A stretch of DNA of 64,000 nucleotides from Enoplolaimus lenunculus (taxonomy: Eukaryota > Nematoda > Enoplea > Enoplida > Thoracostomopsidae), in the NCBI GenBank assembly GCA_030248215.1, contig JASANG010002137.1, positions 124,001 through 188,000 of the forward strand. The letters run 5' to 3'. Below the pieces are notes generated by a model. It was not told the DNA's origin and did no database searches. It saw only the letters and a program-made list of their open reading frames with translations. This document shows positions 11,868-26,737 of the stretch, in pieces (position 1 is the first letter of the stretch; each line of letters starts with the position of its first letter). A program made the translations under genes and the position numbers.

Positions 11868-12215
11868 AAGCATGTGAGACATGGTTGTCCGTTATGTGCG
11901 CATGTCATATATTGCAGTGCAGTGTATATGTGCTAGACGGCAGCATACGGTCGACATGTAGTCGACGATAGAAGCAGTTGGAGAGGCGGGCTGCGTGTAG
12001 CTGAAATAAAGTGCAGTGCAGTTTATGTGTACTAGCCAGTAGCGTACGGTTGGGATATAGTTGACCATAGAATCAGTTCGAGAGGCGGGCTGCGTGGCGT
12101 AGCGGTAACAGCGTCTGCCTGACACGCAGAAGGTCGAAGTTCGAAACCACCCGTAACCCGCTTTTCCAACTGTTTAGTAGAAACGTATGAAGTTCCGGTT
12201 CCTAGGTAGACTGAC
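11868..12215 (+). repeat. tRNA-cassette repeat, variant with a tRNA-Val-like cassette
   Basis: The flanks match the tRNA-cassette arrays at 25500-26737 and 30911-31868: AGCATGTGAGACATG at the start, GTCGAC pairs, GGCGGGCTGCGTGGCG, and CGGTTCCTAGGTAGACTGACA at the end. The segment before the cassette is duplicated. The cassette (about 12090-12160) has an A-box-like TGGCGTAGCGG, an anticodon arm TCTGC-CTGACAC-GCAGA (loop anticodon GAC, valine type) and a B-box-like GTTCGAAACC; an acceptor stem GGGCTGC/GTAACCC pairs at 6 of 7. GAC is not the usual eukaryotic Val anticodon and the T stem is poor, so this is tRNA-derived, not a working tRNA. Confidence 0.7.
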
Positions 12216-12582
12216 AGGAATTTTCAAAATTATTGTTCCCTGATATTCTGTTTTTATCAGATGCAGATTGATCTTTTCAGCGCAAAATTAATAAAGTTGG
12301 AGTTCAGGTATACATCATATTGTAACAGCTAGCCTTGTGTAAATCACAGTCGATCGTAAAATATTACAATGTATGGTATATGCAACTAAAGCAAAGGGTT
12401 CAAAGCACAAACGGTTTTTGTACATTGGTCTCAGCATTGTCCAAATAGCATGATATGACTCTAGTAGCATACGCGCCATACTTACTTTCGTGAAATGGTA
12501 CTCAAAATGTCATGTTTGTGCAAATTCTTATAGGTGAATTATATATGTACATGAATCCCATTTAGTGCTGTTACTACGTGAC

Positions 12583-15500
12583 ATGGCTGAATCCGAGATT
12601 ACTGCAGATACTTCGTCAATAACGGAACAAAAATCTCCCACATATTCAGGTAGTTCAGAAAAATTGACAACAGTCATAAATGGAGTCGCAAATGGCAATG
12701 TCGCTAGTTTTCATGGAAATTGCGACAAGGACATGTCAACTAATACTAAATGTAATAAGACATCGCAGTATAGCAACTATACCAAGACTAACTTGTCACA
12801 TGTAATGCAGAAACTCGAAGACGTTTGTTCCGGTAGAGAAATGCTCAGTTGCTTATGTAATACTGACAACGTTGCAAAATGTAATCCAAGTAGTGCTTGT
12901 GATAAATTTGAAAACGCTCAAGTATTTCGCGAATCAAGTTTAGAAACTGTGGTTAGCGGCGACAGAGATACGTCAGCTACTTGCTCAAACAGTGACAACA
13001 ACCTGATTGGAAGTCCTTCGACTAGTCAAAGCATTCTTCCAGTATCAAGCGAAGCAAGTGTTACTGAAAAAGTTGTTATAGATCGATTTTGCTCTGTGTT
13101 TCCATCGACATTCTGTTCTGCATCTGGTAGTCAGGGAGGTAATCAAATTGGCGACTGTATCAAGAGGATTTCTGAACTTAATCTAGATAGTACGGGAACG
13201 GCTGAGCAATCACTTGTGATAGGCGAAACCACACATGTGCAGCAATTGACCGGGACTCAAACAAGAACGGCACAGTTTATAGATGATATACTTATTATCC
13301 AGTTTGAAAATGAACTGCAAATGCCTGCAATTATGGCGCTAATTACGCGGGACTTGTCTGAACCATACTCTATATACACGTATAGATATTTCATTCATAA
13401 CTGGCCGCATTTGTGCTTTTTGGTGAGTATTGTTTTGATTTCCTTTTCTTAGTGTTCAAGCCTGTCAAATATCAAGCGCAGAGATTGATTATCTATTAAC
13501 ATATTAAGTATATTCTCACAGATTATCAGGGTTATTTTAGATACTTATACAAGGCGTTGTGAACGTCATATAGTTGCGGAATGATAACATAATCCAGGTG
13601 GTACGACTTTTGTTTTAAATGTTTTTCTACCTAGGGTGTCAAAATTGAGTTGATGTTATTCTGTGCAAAACATTACGCTTGAAAACTAATATATACTACA
13701 TAATATATACGTTTATGCAAGTTTTATTGTGTTACAAAATTTGTCATAATTTTCAAGGCAAAATGCGATGGAAACTATGTCGGTGCCATTGTTTGCAAGC
13801 TTGATGTTCACAAGAAATGCGCACGACGTGGCTATATAGCTATGTTAGCCGTTGACCAACTTTATCGAAGAAGAAAAATCGGTGAGTGAACATTTGTTAT
13901 TTATAGTTCGATGCTAAAACATGTATGTACGGTAATAACTAACTTTTGTTTTCTATATATGGTAGAGAAAACAAAAAGAGCTAATTAGAGAAAAAATCGT
14001 ATTATATATGCCATTGCCAGAACAAGATTTTTAGTTGAAGTGTGTGAGGAATATAGACCGGAACACAGATTTTGGAGGATAAAGCTTCAAAGACAGTAGA
14101 TACAATTAATTGTTAGTTTATATTTTAGGCACCTGTTTAGTGCAAAAAGCTGTAGATAGAATGATTGAAGTTGGCTGTGATGAGGTATGTGATACAACAT
14201 ATAATTTCCATGCGTAGCTGCATAGTATCTACAGATATGATTCGGTACAATAAATATGATTTTTAGACTGCTTAACACTTTACTGTTTCAAGATGTTTAC
14301 AAAAATTTATCAAACGTCCATTTCTTGTTCGTTAGTTTTATGCTAGGGTAAAAAATTTGCGCAACTTGCTATCAGTAAAATGTATAAACTGTGCATTGAG
14401 CTCCCGGCTTCCGATGCTTGATAACGTTTACATTTCCATTTGGGCTCTGTGGGCAGCGTGCCAACCGTCAGACAATGTGCGGTCGCAAGACTGACAGCAT
14501 GGATTTTAAGCGTTTCTACATTTATGACGATATGACATTATCGTACGTCTAAAATTATAACTGTGACCGTTTGCCGTGCCGACTCAGCAAGCTGAATGTT
14601 ATGTAGACAACTTCACAAACAAAAATGGGTACTTTTGAACCTTTATGGAATCGACTGCTCAAAACTTAATGCGATTCCGAATCTTAAGCCGAATCCGAAC
14701 TGTTGTTGCCACCTTGGCGGGAACTTCACGGTTTGGCTCGTATTTTGGACGAAAATAAATTGGGTACTTGTTTACTTCATTCAACACCATGACTTTTAAT
14801 AAAGTCTGAACAGGGTGCGACCGGATATATAATTTACCGGATACCAGAACCGGATACAGGATATTGTACGTAGGTATATGTTAAAATAACTTATTTTTTC
14901 ATTGTATTTTTAGCGCGCTCAAGGTTTTCGTATGTTATAAAATTCATAACTGCTGCTGATAACCGGAACTATTTTATGCAGCGTTCACAATATCTTGTCT
15001 CAGCTGCGCACCAAAAACGTCATATGATAGGGTTAACGAGTGTCAATTTTAAAAATTGTCACTCGTTAACCCTACCCTAACATTGAAAACATATATAACC
15101 TTACCCTAACGCGTGTAACAGCTCTCTCTGTGACACACGTTAGGGTAAGGTTAACGCTAATCTTTAATTCCGCGGACACTCACAAAACATATACAATCAC
15201 AATAAATATAAATTATTATGTGTTACACACATGCACAATAAATAGGACTTAAATGTTAAGAGAGCTGTTACACGCGTTAGGGTAAGGTTATATATGTTTT
15301 CAATGTTAGGGTAGGGTTAACGAGTGACAATTTTTAAAATTGACACTCGTTAACCCTACCATATGACGTTTTTGGTGCGCAGCTGAGACAAGATATTGTG
15401 AACGCTGCATTAATGCAAAAATGCGTTTAATTCTCGCTCGCGTAGACAAGTTAAAAGTATCTGAAAATTATCAAAACTTGAACATCTCGACATGCCCAGG

Positions 15501-16363
15501 AATGTAATCGCAGCAAGAAGTTAATGACGCTCGCTTGTAAAAGGCTGTTTTATGATATTCGACACCACAGCCGTAAATATCCGGTATCCGGTAGGTTTAT
15601 ACCGGGATGGCTTAGGCTTAGGTTTACGCTTCGGTTCAGGAATGCCGTGTGAAAGTAGACAAGTAAATAAACTTGCACAACACAAACAAAGTGAATGAGC
15701 GTTTGGCAGAGTTGATCATCAAAATATGATTCATTAATATTAGCAATGACGGCTGCTTACATCGGCTTAAGTTCATTTTCATATGTGCACAACTTCTGTT
15801 ATAATTGGAGTTGGAGATAATTTTGTGAAAGTTTTCAATCGTTGCGTTTGTTGCACGATCCCTACGTAACAAATAATGTGAAAAATAGAGTTTATCTGCG
15901 ATTTATTAGTTTAACTGTATGATAGAAACTTGTTAGAAAAATTTTTTTATTTCGATGACGGTTCAAATTGACCGAGACCACCTTGTCTCGGTCTCGCTTA
16001 TTTCACCGAGACCACCTTGTCTCGGTCTCGCTTATTTCACCGAGACCACTCAATCTCGGTCTCGCTTTTTTTAACCCGGACCGCCCACATTTGCTGCAGA
16101 GCTTTGTTCATTTGTTACTAAAATAAAAATGTCACACCATAAGCCTTCTTATTAAATTTGCAGATATTTAGCTCTGTGTTGCAATCTAATTTCAGGTTGT
16201 TCTGGAAACCGAGGTGACAAATACACGTGCATTGCATTTGTACGAAAAGCTAGGCTTCCTTCGTGATAAGCGTTTGTTCCGCTACTACCTCAACGGAGTA
16301 GATGCGTTCCGTTTGAAACTTTGGCTCAATTATCCACACCTTGTCTCGTCGAAAATGTGGTGA
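12583..16363 (+). CDS. NAA30: N-alpha-acetyltransferase 30 (NatC catalytic subunit)
   Basis: NatC catalytic subunit: transfers acetyl from acetyl-CoA to protein N-termini that start Met plus a hydrophobic residue, on nascent chains at the ribosome. Exons 12583-13422, 13758-13881, 14129-14184 and 16196-16363 have GT-AG borders and matching phases and give 395 aa (human about 362). The first 255 residues are low-complexity Ser/Thr/Asn-rich and poorly conserved, as usual for the family. From about residue 257 the GNAT fold is near-identical to animal NAA30: [36 protein letters not shown], acetyl-CoA loop [51 protein letters not shown] short extra tail ([12 protein letters not shown]) follows the usual end. 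I chose the ATG at 12583: an ATG at 12551 is closed by a stop after four codons, and the in-frame codon at 12565 is GTG. Confidence 0.95.
14812..14880 (+). repeat. MITE end, family C (CAGGGTGCGACCGGATA)
   Basis: In NAA30 intron 3. An hAT-like terminus followed by CCGGATACCAG and AACCGGATACAGG. A matching other end could be the CCGGTATCCGGTAG region near 15580-15600, beyond the foldback element inserted between them. Confidence 0.45.
14977..15409. mobile_element. 433-bp foldback MITE with TTA target duplication (PIF/Harbinger-like)
   Basis: Two arms of about 151 bp (14977-15127 and 15259-15409) are inverted copies with only one mismatch noticed, around a spacer of about 130 bp. The ends are TGCAGCGTTCACAATATC and its complement, flanked on both sides by TTA (14974-14976, 15410-15412). 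A 3-bp TTA duplication fits PIF/Harbinger. Each arm holds a further palindrome (GGGTTAACGAGTG pairing with CACTCGTTAACCC). There is no coding frame, so it would be moved by a transposase from elsewhere. The near-perfect arms suggest recent insertion into NAA30 intron 3. Confidence 0.85.
15885..16084 (+). mobile_element. hAT-like family A end with tripled terminal unit
   Basis: Right-end sequence of family A in NAA30 intron 3, in which the unit ACCGAGACCACCTTGTCTCG is present three times in tandem before CCGCCCACA. Only this end is present. Confidence 0.55.
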
Positions 16364-16475
16364 TTCATGTGTATACTACTTATGTGAATTTAGCTCTGAT
16401 TTGAACGTTATATTCTTATGGAACTGTATACAATGACGAGGAATCATGACTGAGAATATTATTATATCTAACATA

Positions 16476-17025
16476 ACCTTATGCGTCATCCACGTTACGT
16501 ATACTGTATACGCGACTATAAAAAATTGTCCACCCACTTGTTTGTTTGCAAGGGCGGTACAAAACAATACAGGCTTTGGGATATTTGGACCTTGCAGAGA
16601 GCATGCATATTTAGTGTGTTATGGTGGTAGTAAGTGCCTTCGAAGTGAGTAGGTACAATGTGGACACTATTCGGACACAGTGCCTGATAATGAGAGTTCC
16701 TTCGCACAAACTCTGTATAATCGCTTAACAGAGTCCCTTCGGACAGACTTTGTGTTGTGCAATAACCGGATACCCTTCTGACAGACTCAGGACAAAACAG
16801 CTGTCCTTTCTATAACGTATTGACAAACAGGCATCTGTATGTGCGATAGTGTGACAAAGTATATTCCGTTCAGAAGGACTCTCTGTTGTCAGCCGGGTGT
16901 ATACATAGTGTATGTGACTTTCGGTTATATAATTTATAAACACTGCATAGAAACTTAGGGACTCGCGTGTGGGTTCAATTTTTACAGTAGCGTACACAGT
17001 ATAACGTGGATGACCCATAACTAAG
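16476..17025. mobile_element. Foldback/TIR element of about 550 bp downstream of NAA30
   Basis: The ends are imperfect inverted repeats of about 50 bp: GTCATCCACGTTACG near 16487-16500 and its partner TATAACGTGGATGAC near 17000-17014, continuing inward to AAAAAATTG and CAATTTTTAC. The interior has several AGAGTCCC/GGACAG motifs and no domain. Long open frames here lie within the repeat and are not genes. Superfamily unknown. Confidence 0.6.
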
Positions 17026-18930
17026 TGACCCAAATAAACGGGGCGCAATACTTGTCGTGCGGTGCCGTGCGTAAACGTCCGCCACCACACAGCATCATAC
17101 GTGAGTGATTCACGCACGATGGCGCATGGCGACGGACGGAGACGCTCAGCGTCAGATGGTGACGGAAATAGCTCGACGTTATTAAAATATAGCGCAACCT
17201 ATAAGGGGAGGAAGTAATAAGAGTGCGATCGCTGCTTTCGTTCAGAATCAATAGGAGTCTCTTTGCTTAATTAGAGTCCGTTAATGGATAGGGACCCAAA
17301 TCACTGTGTACTGGAAAAAATATCAGTCTCCCTCTTATTCGGGTCACTACAGTAAGCCAATCATAAACTTAATCCTAAACCGGAGATTATGCATAAAGGA
17401 CGCCCAACCACCTCCAGTTTTTAGCGTATGTGGAGTAATTGTAGACAAATGCATGCAATTTAGTATTCGTGTGATAACTACGCTGCAGATCAGTTGGCCA
17501 ATGTTACTTTAAGAGGCGTAACAGTAATTAAGCGTATTTCTAAGCCTACACCTAAGCGTTGCAAAAATGAGTTCCTAAGCCTAAGCCTTAGCAAAAAAAT
17601 GTAATCTAGAATCATAGACCCACCAGAAACCTGGACGCCCGTTAAAGTAACATAGGCCGATCAGTTAAACATCTAAAACAAGAGTAATAGGCTGTTTCTA
17701 GGTGTCGTCACTATTCCCTCTTGAACATTAATACGCAATATCTTGACATTTTCGTTGATAAGGCTGATAAAATGTACATTGCGCGGCTGGATTATTAGCT
17801 TTAGTGCTTATTAACAAAAGTTCTTAAGCTTAGATTATAGTTTTTGGATTTTAACTTGTGTGCGGTGTACTAGTTTAAGAAGTATGTCGAATTAAATCTA
17901 TATTTTGCCTTTAGTGTGGAGCATCTATCATTTAGTAACACACGTGGAAGTTGCATGGAAAAGGGTCAGTTCATTAAGTACGTGCTTGAACCATCAAACT
18001 AGATGAGCATTTATCTGAGTGTAACCGGATATCCGTTTCCTGCAAACAATTGCTTATTTTGGAGCACCGGATTAAAAAAATTTGTTGTGGGGGAAGTGTT
18101 TTGTGGTGAGGAAAAGTAAAAAAGAGCTATGCTATCATGAATGTAGTATAGCATTTTTCACCTTCCGATTCCGGTATTTTTACTGGAATTAATTCCGGTA
18201 GTGTTACATTTTGGCCGCTAATCTATAAGAAGCCGTTTTTTTAATTTGCTAAACTTTAAGAAGCCGTTTTAAAGCGTCTTGTTCAATTACGGACGATAAA
18301 AATGAAATTTAGTATAGTAAATAAAACTTGCAAATCGCCGAAAGCAAACTGTCGAAAGTAAGTTTCAGTTCCGTGGATAATGAAAATCTAGCATTAAAAT
18401 CAATATCTATCTTCAACTAAGGTTATTTCACCAATAATACAGCATAAAAGAAAACATGAATTTTTAGGTGACTTGTATTTTTCACTTTCCTGTTCCGGTA
18501 GTCCTTTCGAATTTTTTTTACCAAATCTCGGCAATTCTTACTGCAAAATTGTGCCAAAGGTGAAAACAAAACGTGCCAAACAGATAATTTCAAAACCAAA
18601 ACTGCCGAACACTCCGGCAAAAATTCTACCAGTGCCGGAAGTCAATTTTCTGCCGGAGCCAGACCTCCGGTTGTACCCTTGTACCTAAATATATTAGTGA
18701 TGCGGGCATCGGATATTTTTTCATATTCTTGCCGGATATTTATCCGGATGTCCGAAATAAAACGGTGCCCGCTTTTAGCGAAGATTCTTAAATTCCTGAC
18801 AAGAGGGCGGGCTGGCAAACGTTATGAAACGCAATTTTTCACCAAAAAATTTTCTAAGCGAAAAAATTGTAACGCAGGAGACCTTATCATTTTTTACCAA
18901 AAATTTTCTGAGGGGTAAAAATTGTAAGAT
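17026..18930. other. Intergenic, scattered repeat pieces
   Basis: No coding exon seen. It contains short CCTAAGCCTAAG runs (17535-17600), pieces rich in TTCCGG and CCGGA (18160-18200, 18490-18670) and a family C fragment (18690-18745). Confidence 0.4.
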
Positions 18931-18954
18931 AGCAGTGAGTAATTAGAAATGTAT

Positions 18955-19345
18955 TTTGGATACGCCTCCCACTCCAGTCACCGGAGTTCGAATCCTAGCA
19001 TAAAAGTAGGTCTGAGGGGAAATAGAAAATATTCATGTGAGAATGGGTTAAGCGAAAAATTTTCAGTTTACTATCTATAACCCCTTTTCACATTGAGTTG
19101 CCTATAGGCAACTAAGCGGAGTGTATATACGTTAAATAATGTATATCGCACCGTCTTTAACAATTGCAACACGTATACATAGTACTAAATCACCACAAGA
19201 CGTGAGAGCCCCCTCGGGCTCGAGCGTCAAGCTCCTATAGCTGAGTGGTGATGGTATACGCCTCCCACTCCAGTCACCGGAGTTCGAATCCTAGCATAAA
19301 AGTAGGTCTGAGGGGAAATAGAAAATATTCATGTGAGAAAGGGTT
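18955..19345 (+). repeat. tRNA-derived SINE: one fuller copy and one 3' fragment
   Basis: 19236-19345 carries an A-box match TAGCTGAGTGG and a B-box match GAGTTCGAATCC spaced as in a tRNA, followed by a non-tRNA tail (AAAGTAGGTCTGAGGGG ... AATATTCATGTGAGAA). The same B-box half and tail are repeated at 18957-19050. A tRNA-like head with a shared tail is the SINE plan. The anticodon arm does not fold clearly. It is unrelated to the cassette arrays at 25500 and 30911. Confidence 0.65.
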
Positions 19346-19706
19346 AATATTGGGAAAGTTGGTAACACCTTTTTCAAAAATGCCTGCCTAACCCCAGGTT
19401 CAACTTAAAATCAAGCTCCGGTTCCGGTGATCTTCATGGCAGAGGTTCCCGCAATTTCGATGATGGAATTTTTGGCTTTGTAGGAATTGTTTAATGAGTT
19501 TAAATTTTGCGCAAATTTTGATTTCTGAATTGTCGAAACCTCTCAAAAGACACACTTTGTCCAAGTTCAGGTAATTTAAGATGGCTTTACCCAAATGATT
19601 CTGCTTCACCTCCGGCTCCGGTAAATTTTTGAGACCTCTGGTTGCGGTACTTTTAACATCCGATTGCAAACTGAAATGCAGCAAAGTGCACCCGGGCGTG
19701 TTTGTT

Positions 19707-19893
19707 GGGCCCATGTAAAGATCAGGGGCGGAACGTTTTTCTGTGGGACTAGGAAAGAGTAAGCTTAAGCTTTAGATTAATTGTTTTGCTTGGTTTATGC
19801 TTAGGCTTCGGTTTAGGAATATGCTCATTCTTACGCTTAGGCTTAGGAAGTCGCTTATAATACTGTTCCGCCCCTGTTCTTTACATTAGCCGT
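19707..19893. mobile_element. TIR MITE with TTAGGC-like interior, copy 1
   Basis: The ends ATGTAAAGATCAGGGGCGG and CCGCCCCTGTTCTTTACAT are inverted copies. The interior is strings of GCTTAGGCTTAGG. Two more copies lie at 27398-27596 and 33630-33861. No coding capacity. Confidence 0.7.
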
Positions 19894-20559
19894 TTGTTGG
19901 AATCGGAACTAGAGCCACAGGTGAAGCAAAATGCTGAGTGTAAATGGATAGTTAAACGGAAACGGAAAATGATTATGCCACAGTTTGGTAGGATTGGATT
20001 TTTACACTTTTTTGCTTAAGACTAGGCTTAGCAATCTTTTCTAGAGTCACAGCCCTAAACGTATAACATTGGCCAAAGTTTGAAACATTTTCTGATACAA
20101 TTTCGGTATGCAAGAAAAAGTGCACGCATTCAAAACATTTAAGATTAACATAATTAATGAATTTTGTCGTTCTTGTTTAAAATTCAACAATAATTGCAAC
20201 ATGTCTATGATGATACAATACAAACCAGTCCCATACGCATATTTTACTTTCATCCAAAATATAACTGCAGGATGAAACAATTTGCAAATGCATTATTTCA
20301 CTTCACTGGAGCCGACGGCTATTGCGAAACTTCATAACTCAATGCTTCATAACAAGCATACAACTATGACAAGACAATCCGGCTTTGCCAGATTAATTAA
20401 CGCAAAAATCCCAAAAAACATACCGAGACCTGCAATATAAAACCGCCAGCAAAACTTCGCGGTGTAATGGTAGTGCTTATGACAATAGTTATAATCGAAG
20501 TTGCCTTTAATTCGGTTTGCAATAAAATACCTACTCAGCCGCAATGTTTCAGATCGCCG

Positions 20560-20706
20560 TTAACTTAAGTATATTGGCGGTCGTACATCACAAACTCCAA
20601 CATTAAGTCTGTACACGCATTTATATTCCATGCAAGAACAACGCCTGTATGGGTTATCATATGAGTGATGAAATCTGAATGTCGTGTGTCCTGCGGCTAG
20701 CTCAAG
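20560..20706 (-). CDS. Candidate last exon of the PCGF3/5-like gene
   Basis: A minus-strand open stretch ending at TAA (20560-20562) reads HTTFRFHHSYDNPY then CSCMEYKC, which resembles the end of the PCGF RAWUL fold (HTLKF ... LLLHYRP). If the RAWUL exon used a donor at GAG|GTTTGT (exon end 22501), phase 0 would join it here. The only acceptor I see in frame is the weak ttcgag|CTTGAG; the better-aligned residues just upstream (LDIDDFE) have no AG before them. The match may therefore be partly chance, and it could belong to another gene. Confidence 0.33.
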   Translation of the reverse strand, partial: LELAAGHTTFRFHHSYDNPYRRCSCMEYKCVYRLNVGVCDVRPPIYLS

Positions 20707-20988
20707 CTCGAAATCATCGATATCCAAACCGTACCAAAATTGTGTTTATTTCCAATGATAAACACTAAGAGAGCTTGATCTTTACCATGTCAATTACCAA
20801 TCAGTCACGTGATGGAATGCTCGCAATACAATATTGTTGCATTAACCCAATACTAGTCACTACGTTTGCGATAGCATAACTCAAGCGGGGGATCCTAAAA
20901 AGTAACAAACGACAAAATAGAAAAATGCGAGCTCAAGGACTTTCGACCTCTAAGGAGTGTAGATATAACCAGTTGTAGTGGGACTACA

Positions 20989-21762
20989 TTTATTGAGCGA
21001 AGCTCGAACACACGTAAGCCATTAAGGTTATATACAAATTAGTTATTAGCTAACTATTAATTTATCGGTTTTGGGGGTTTGTAAGCAATTTCCTCAGATT
21101 CCTCGCACTAAAAACCTTCAGTAAACCCTAATAATTACTGGAATACTTTAAAAAGTCCTAGTTTTGTCTTGTCAATTAAGCTAATATGCAAATCAGCTAT
21201 TAGCTAACTATTCAATTATCGGTTTTGGATGTTTGTAAAGTATTTATTCAAATTCCTCGCACCTAAAAATTCTTCAGTGCTGAAATTATATTGCTTTTAA
21301 CCTTAATAATTAGTGAAATATTGTAAAAAGTCCTAATTTAGCCTTATAAACTATGCTAATATGCAAATTATCTATTAGCTAACTGCTCAATTATCGGTTT
21401 TGGATGTTTGTAAACAGTCTACGCAGATTCCTCACACCCAAAAACCCTTTAATGCTAATATTAGATTGCTTCTAACTGTAATAATTAGTGAAATATTGTG
21501 GAAAGTCCTAATTTAGGCTTAATTAATTATGAAAATTAGCCATTAGCTAATAAACGGCTTAAAATTCTAAAACTCCAATGCGAGGTTAACACCCCAGGAT
21601 AATTGGCTTTCAAACAAAAAAGTTTATCAAAATCGGTTCAGCCGTTCCTGAGATTCTTTTCGGACGGACAGACGGACATCCACCTTTCGACCCCCAAGTA
21701 TAAAACATAAAACGGTTCGCAAAAATCCGAGCTTCGCTCGGAGTTTCGCTTCGCTCAATAAA
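20989..21762. mobile_element. 774-bp TIR element with internal ~165-bp tandem repeats
   Basis: The ends TTTATTGAGCGAAGC and GCTTCGCTCAATAAA are perfect 15-bp inverted repeats, and ACATT lies near both outer edges as a possible target duplication. Inside, a unit of about 155-170 bp (marked by TTATCGGTTTTGG and ATTAGCTAACT) occurs three times plus a partial fourth (21030-21550). The right part holds AAAATCGGTTCAGCCGTTCC followed by a GGACGGACAGACGGAC run and a strong hairpin CCGAGCTTCGCTCGG. No coding frame. Confidence 0.7.
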
Positions 21763-22446
21763 CATTACTCTGCTTAATTGCTTACTTGCTCAAATCATAG
21801 CTTTCGTTGCAGGGCGGCTTGATTATAAAGTTTTGCACAAGAGCATTTAACAGCATACTATACATGCAAACCATAATGGGCGGCACCGAATCCACAATTT
21901 AACAGAATCCGAAACAAAAAATTGTAGGATATTGTTGTGTTCGGCATTTACGCAACCGAATCGGGATACGAACCGCAAACTTTTGAACAATCCGAACTTT
22001 TGTGGCCACCCTGGTATATTGCTTAAGTAATTAATGCTATTTATGTATGCATATAGCCCTGCAGCAAGAGTTAATTTTGTAAGCTAAAATTTACTGCCTG
22101 TTTTACAAAATTAACAAAGTTTAACCGTCTTAGTTTTGTGCGTTGAGAGAACTTCAAAACGAGCAAGTTGCAATAAACATTGTTAATGAAGCACAAATGT
22201 TATGTTAATAACTTACTATAGGGTTTACTCAAGAAATACAAACAGAAAATCTTGCATGTAGATAATTTGCGCTAAAAAATGGCGTGAATGACCATATTAC
22301 ACAGATAAATGATGAAACGTCATCGCAACTATTCACTCACACACAACATACACATAAAATACGGCCTTCGCACAAGCTATCTAATAACCCACATTGATCT
22401 AACTCACCTTAAAAATATAAACGCCAATATACATTCTATACTACAT

Positions 22447-25499
<3,053 letters not shown>

Positions 25500-26737
25500 G
25501 TCAGTCTAGGTAGGAACTGGGACATCAGACCTTTTTACTAAGCAGCTGGAAAAGCGGGCTAGAGCGGGGATCGAACTCTCAGCCTATGGATCCTTGAGCG
25601 AGCACTCTACCAACTCTCAGCCTATGGATCCTTAAGCGAGCACTCTACCACTGCGCCACGCAGAGAGCGGGGATCGAACTCTCAACCTATGGATCCTTAA
25701 GCGAGCACTCTACCACTGCGCCACGCAGCCCGCCTGTCCAACTACCATTTTCGTCGACTATATTTGTCGACCATATGCTGCCACCAGCATACATACAGTG
25801 CAATGCACTATATTGCATGTGCACATAACGGACAAGCATGTCTCACATGCTTACATGCCCTTATTTTCAACAAGGTCGTCCCTTGACCGTCCATCCTATT
25901 TTCGACTGGATACCGTGCTCATAGCGCGGCAGTTTGTCATTGCGCTCACGGCGTAGCCCCCATGTCAGTCTAGGTAGGAACCGGGACATCAGACCTTTTT
26001 ACTAAGCTGCTGGAAAAGCGGGCCCGAGCGGGTATCGAACTCTCAGCCTATGGATCCTTGAGCGAGCACTCTACCAACTCTCAGCCTATGGATCCTTAAG
26101 CGAGCACTCTACCACTGCGCCACGCAGCCCGCCTGTCCAACTACCATTTTCGTCGACTATATTTGTCGACCATATGCTGCCACCAGCATACATACAGTGC
26201 AATGCACTATATTGCATGTGCACATAACGGACAAGCATGTCTCACATGCTTACATGCCCTTATTTTCAACAAGGTCGTCCCTTGACCGTCCATCCTATTT
26301 TCGACTGGATACCGTGCTCATAGCGCGGCAGTTTGTCATTGCGCTCACGGCGTAGCCCCCATGTCAGTCTAGGTAGGAACCGGGACATCAGACCTTTTTA
26401 CTAAGCTGCTGGAAAAGCGGGCCCGAGCGGGTATCGAACTCTCAGCCTATGGATCCTTGAGCGAGCACTCTACCAACTCTCAGCCTATGGATCCTTAAGC
26501 GAGCACTCTACCACTGCGCCACGCAGGGAGCGGGGATCGAACTCTCAACCTATGGATCCTTAAGCGAGCACTCTACCACTGCGCCACGCAGCCCGCCTGT
26601 CCAACTACCATTTTCGTCGACTATATTTGTCGACCATATGCTGCCACCAGCATACATACAGTGCAATGCACTATATTGCATGTGCACATAACGGACAAGC
26701 ATGTCTCACATGCTTACATGCCCTTATTTTCAACAGT
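25500..26737 (-). repeat. tRNA-cassette tandem array, minus orientation (2.9 units)
   Basis: Three units start at GTCAGTCTAGGTAGGAAC (25500, 25964, 26363), about 464, 399 and 375 bp; the last stops at TTTTCAACA. Read on the minus strand, each has a cassette with A-box TGGCGCAGTGGTAGAG and B-box GAGTTCGATCCCCGC. In units 1 and 3 the cassette is extended by partial duplications (about 25560-25730, 26430-26590), so length differences come from cassette copy number. Between cassettes lie GTCGAC and AGCATGTGAGACATGCT hairpins and a 200-bp spacer that is almost identical between units. The anticodon arm is not tRNA-like (CTTAAGGATCCATAGG), so this is tRNA-derived and not a working tRNA cluster. Confidence 0.8.

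Noticed and set aside
16725-17117. 130-codon open frame on the minus strand
   Set aside because: It lies almost wholly in the foldback element at 16476-17025 and runs through its right arm; no domain and no start context.
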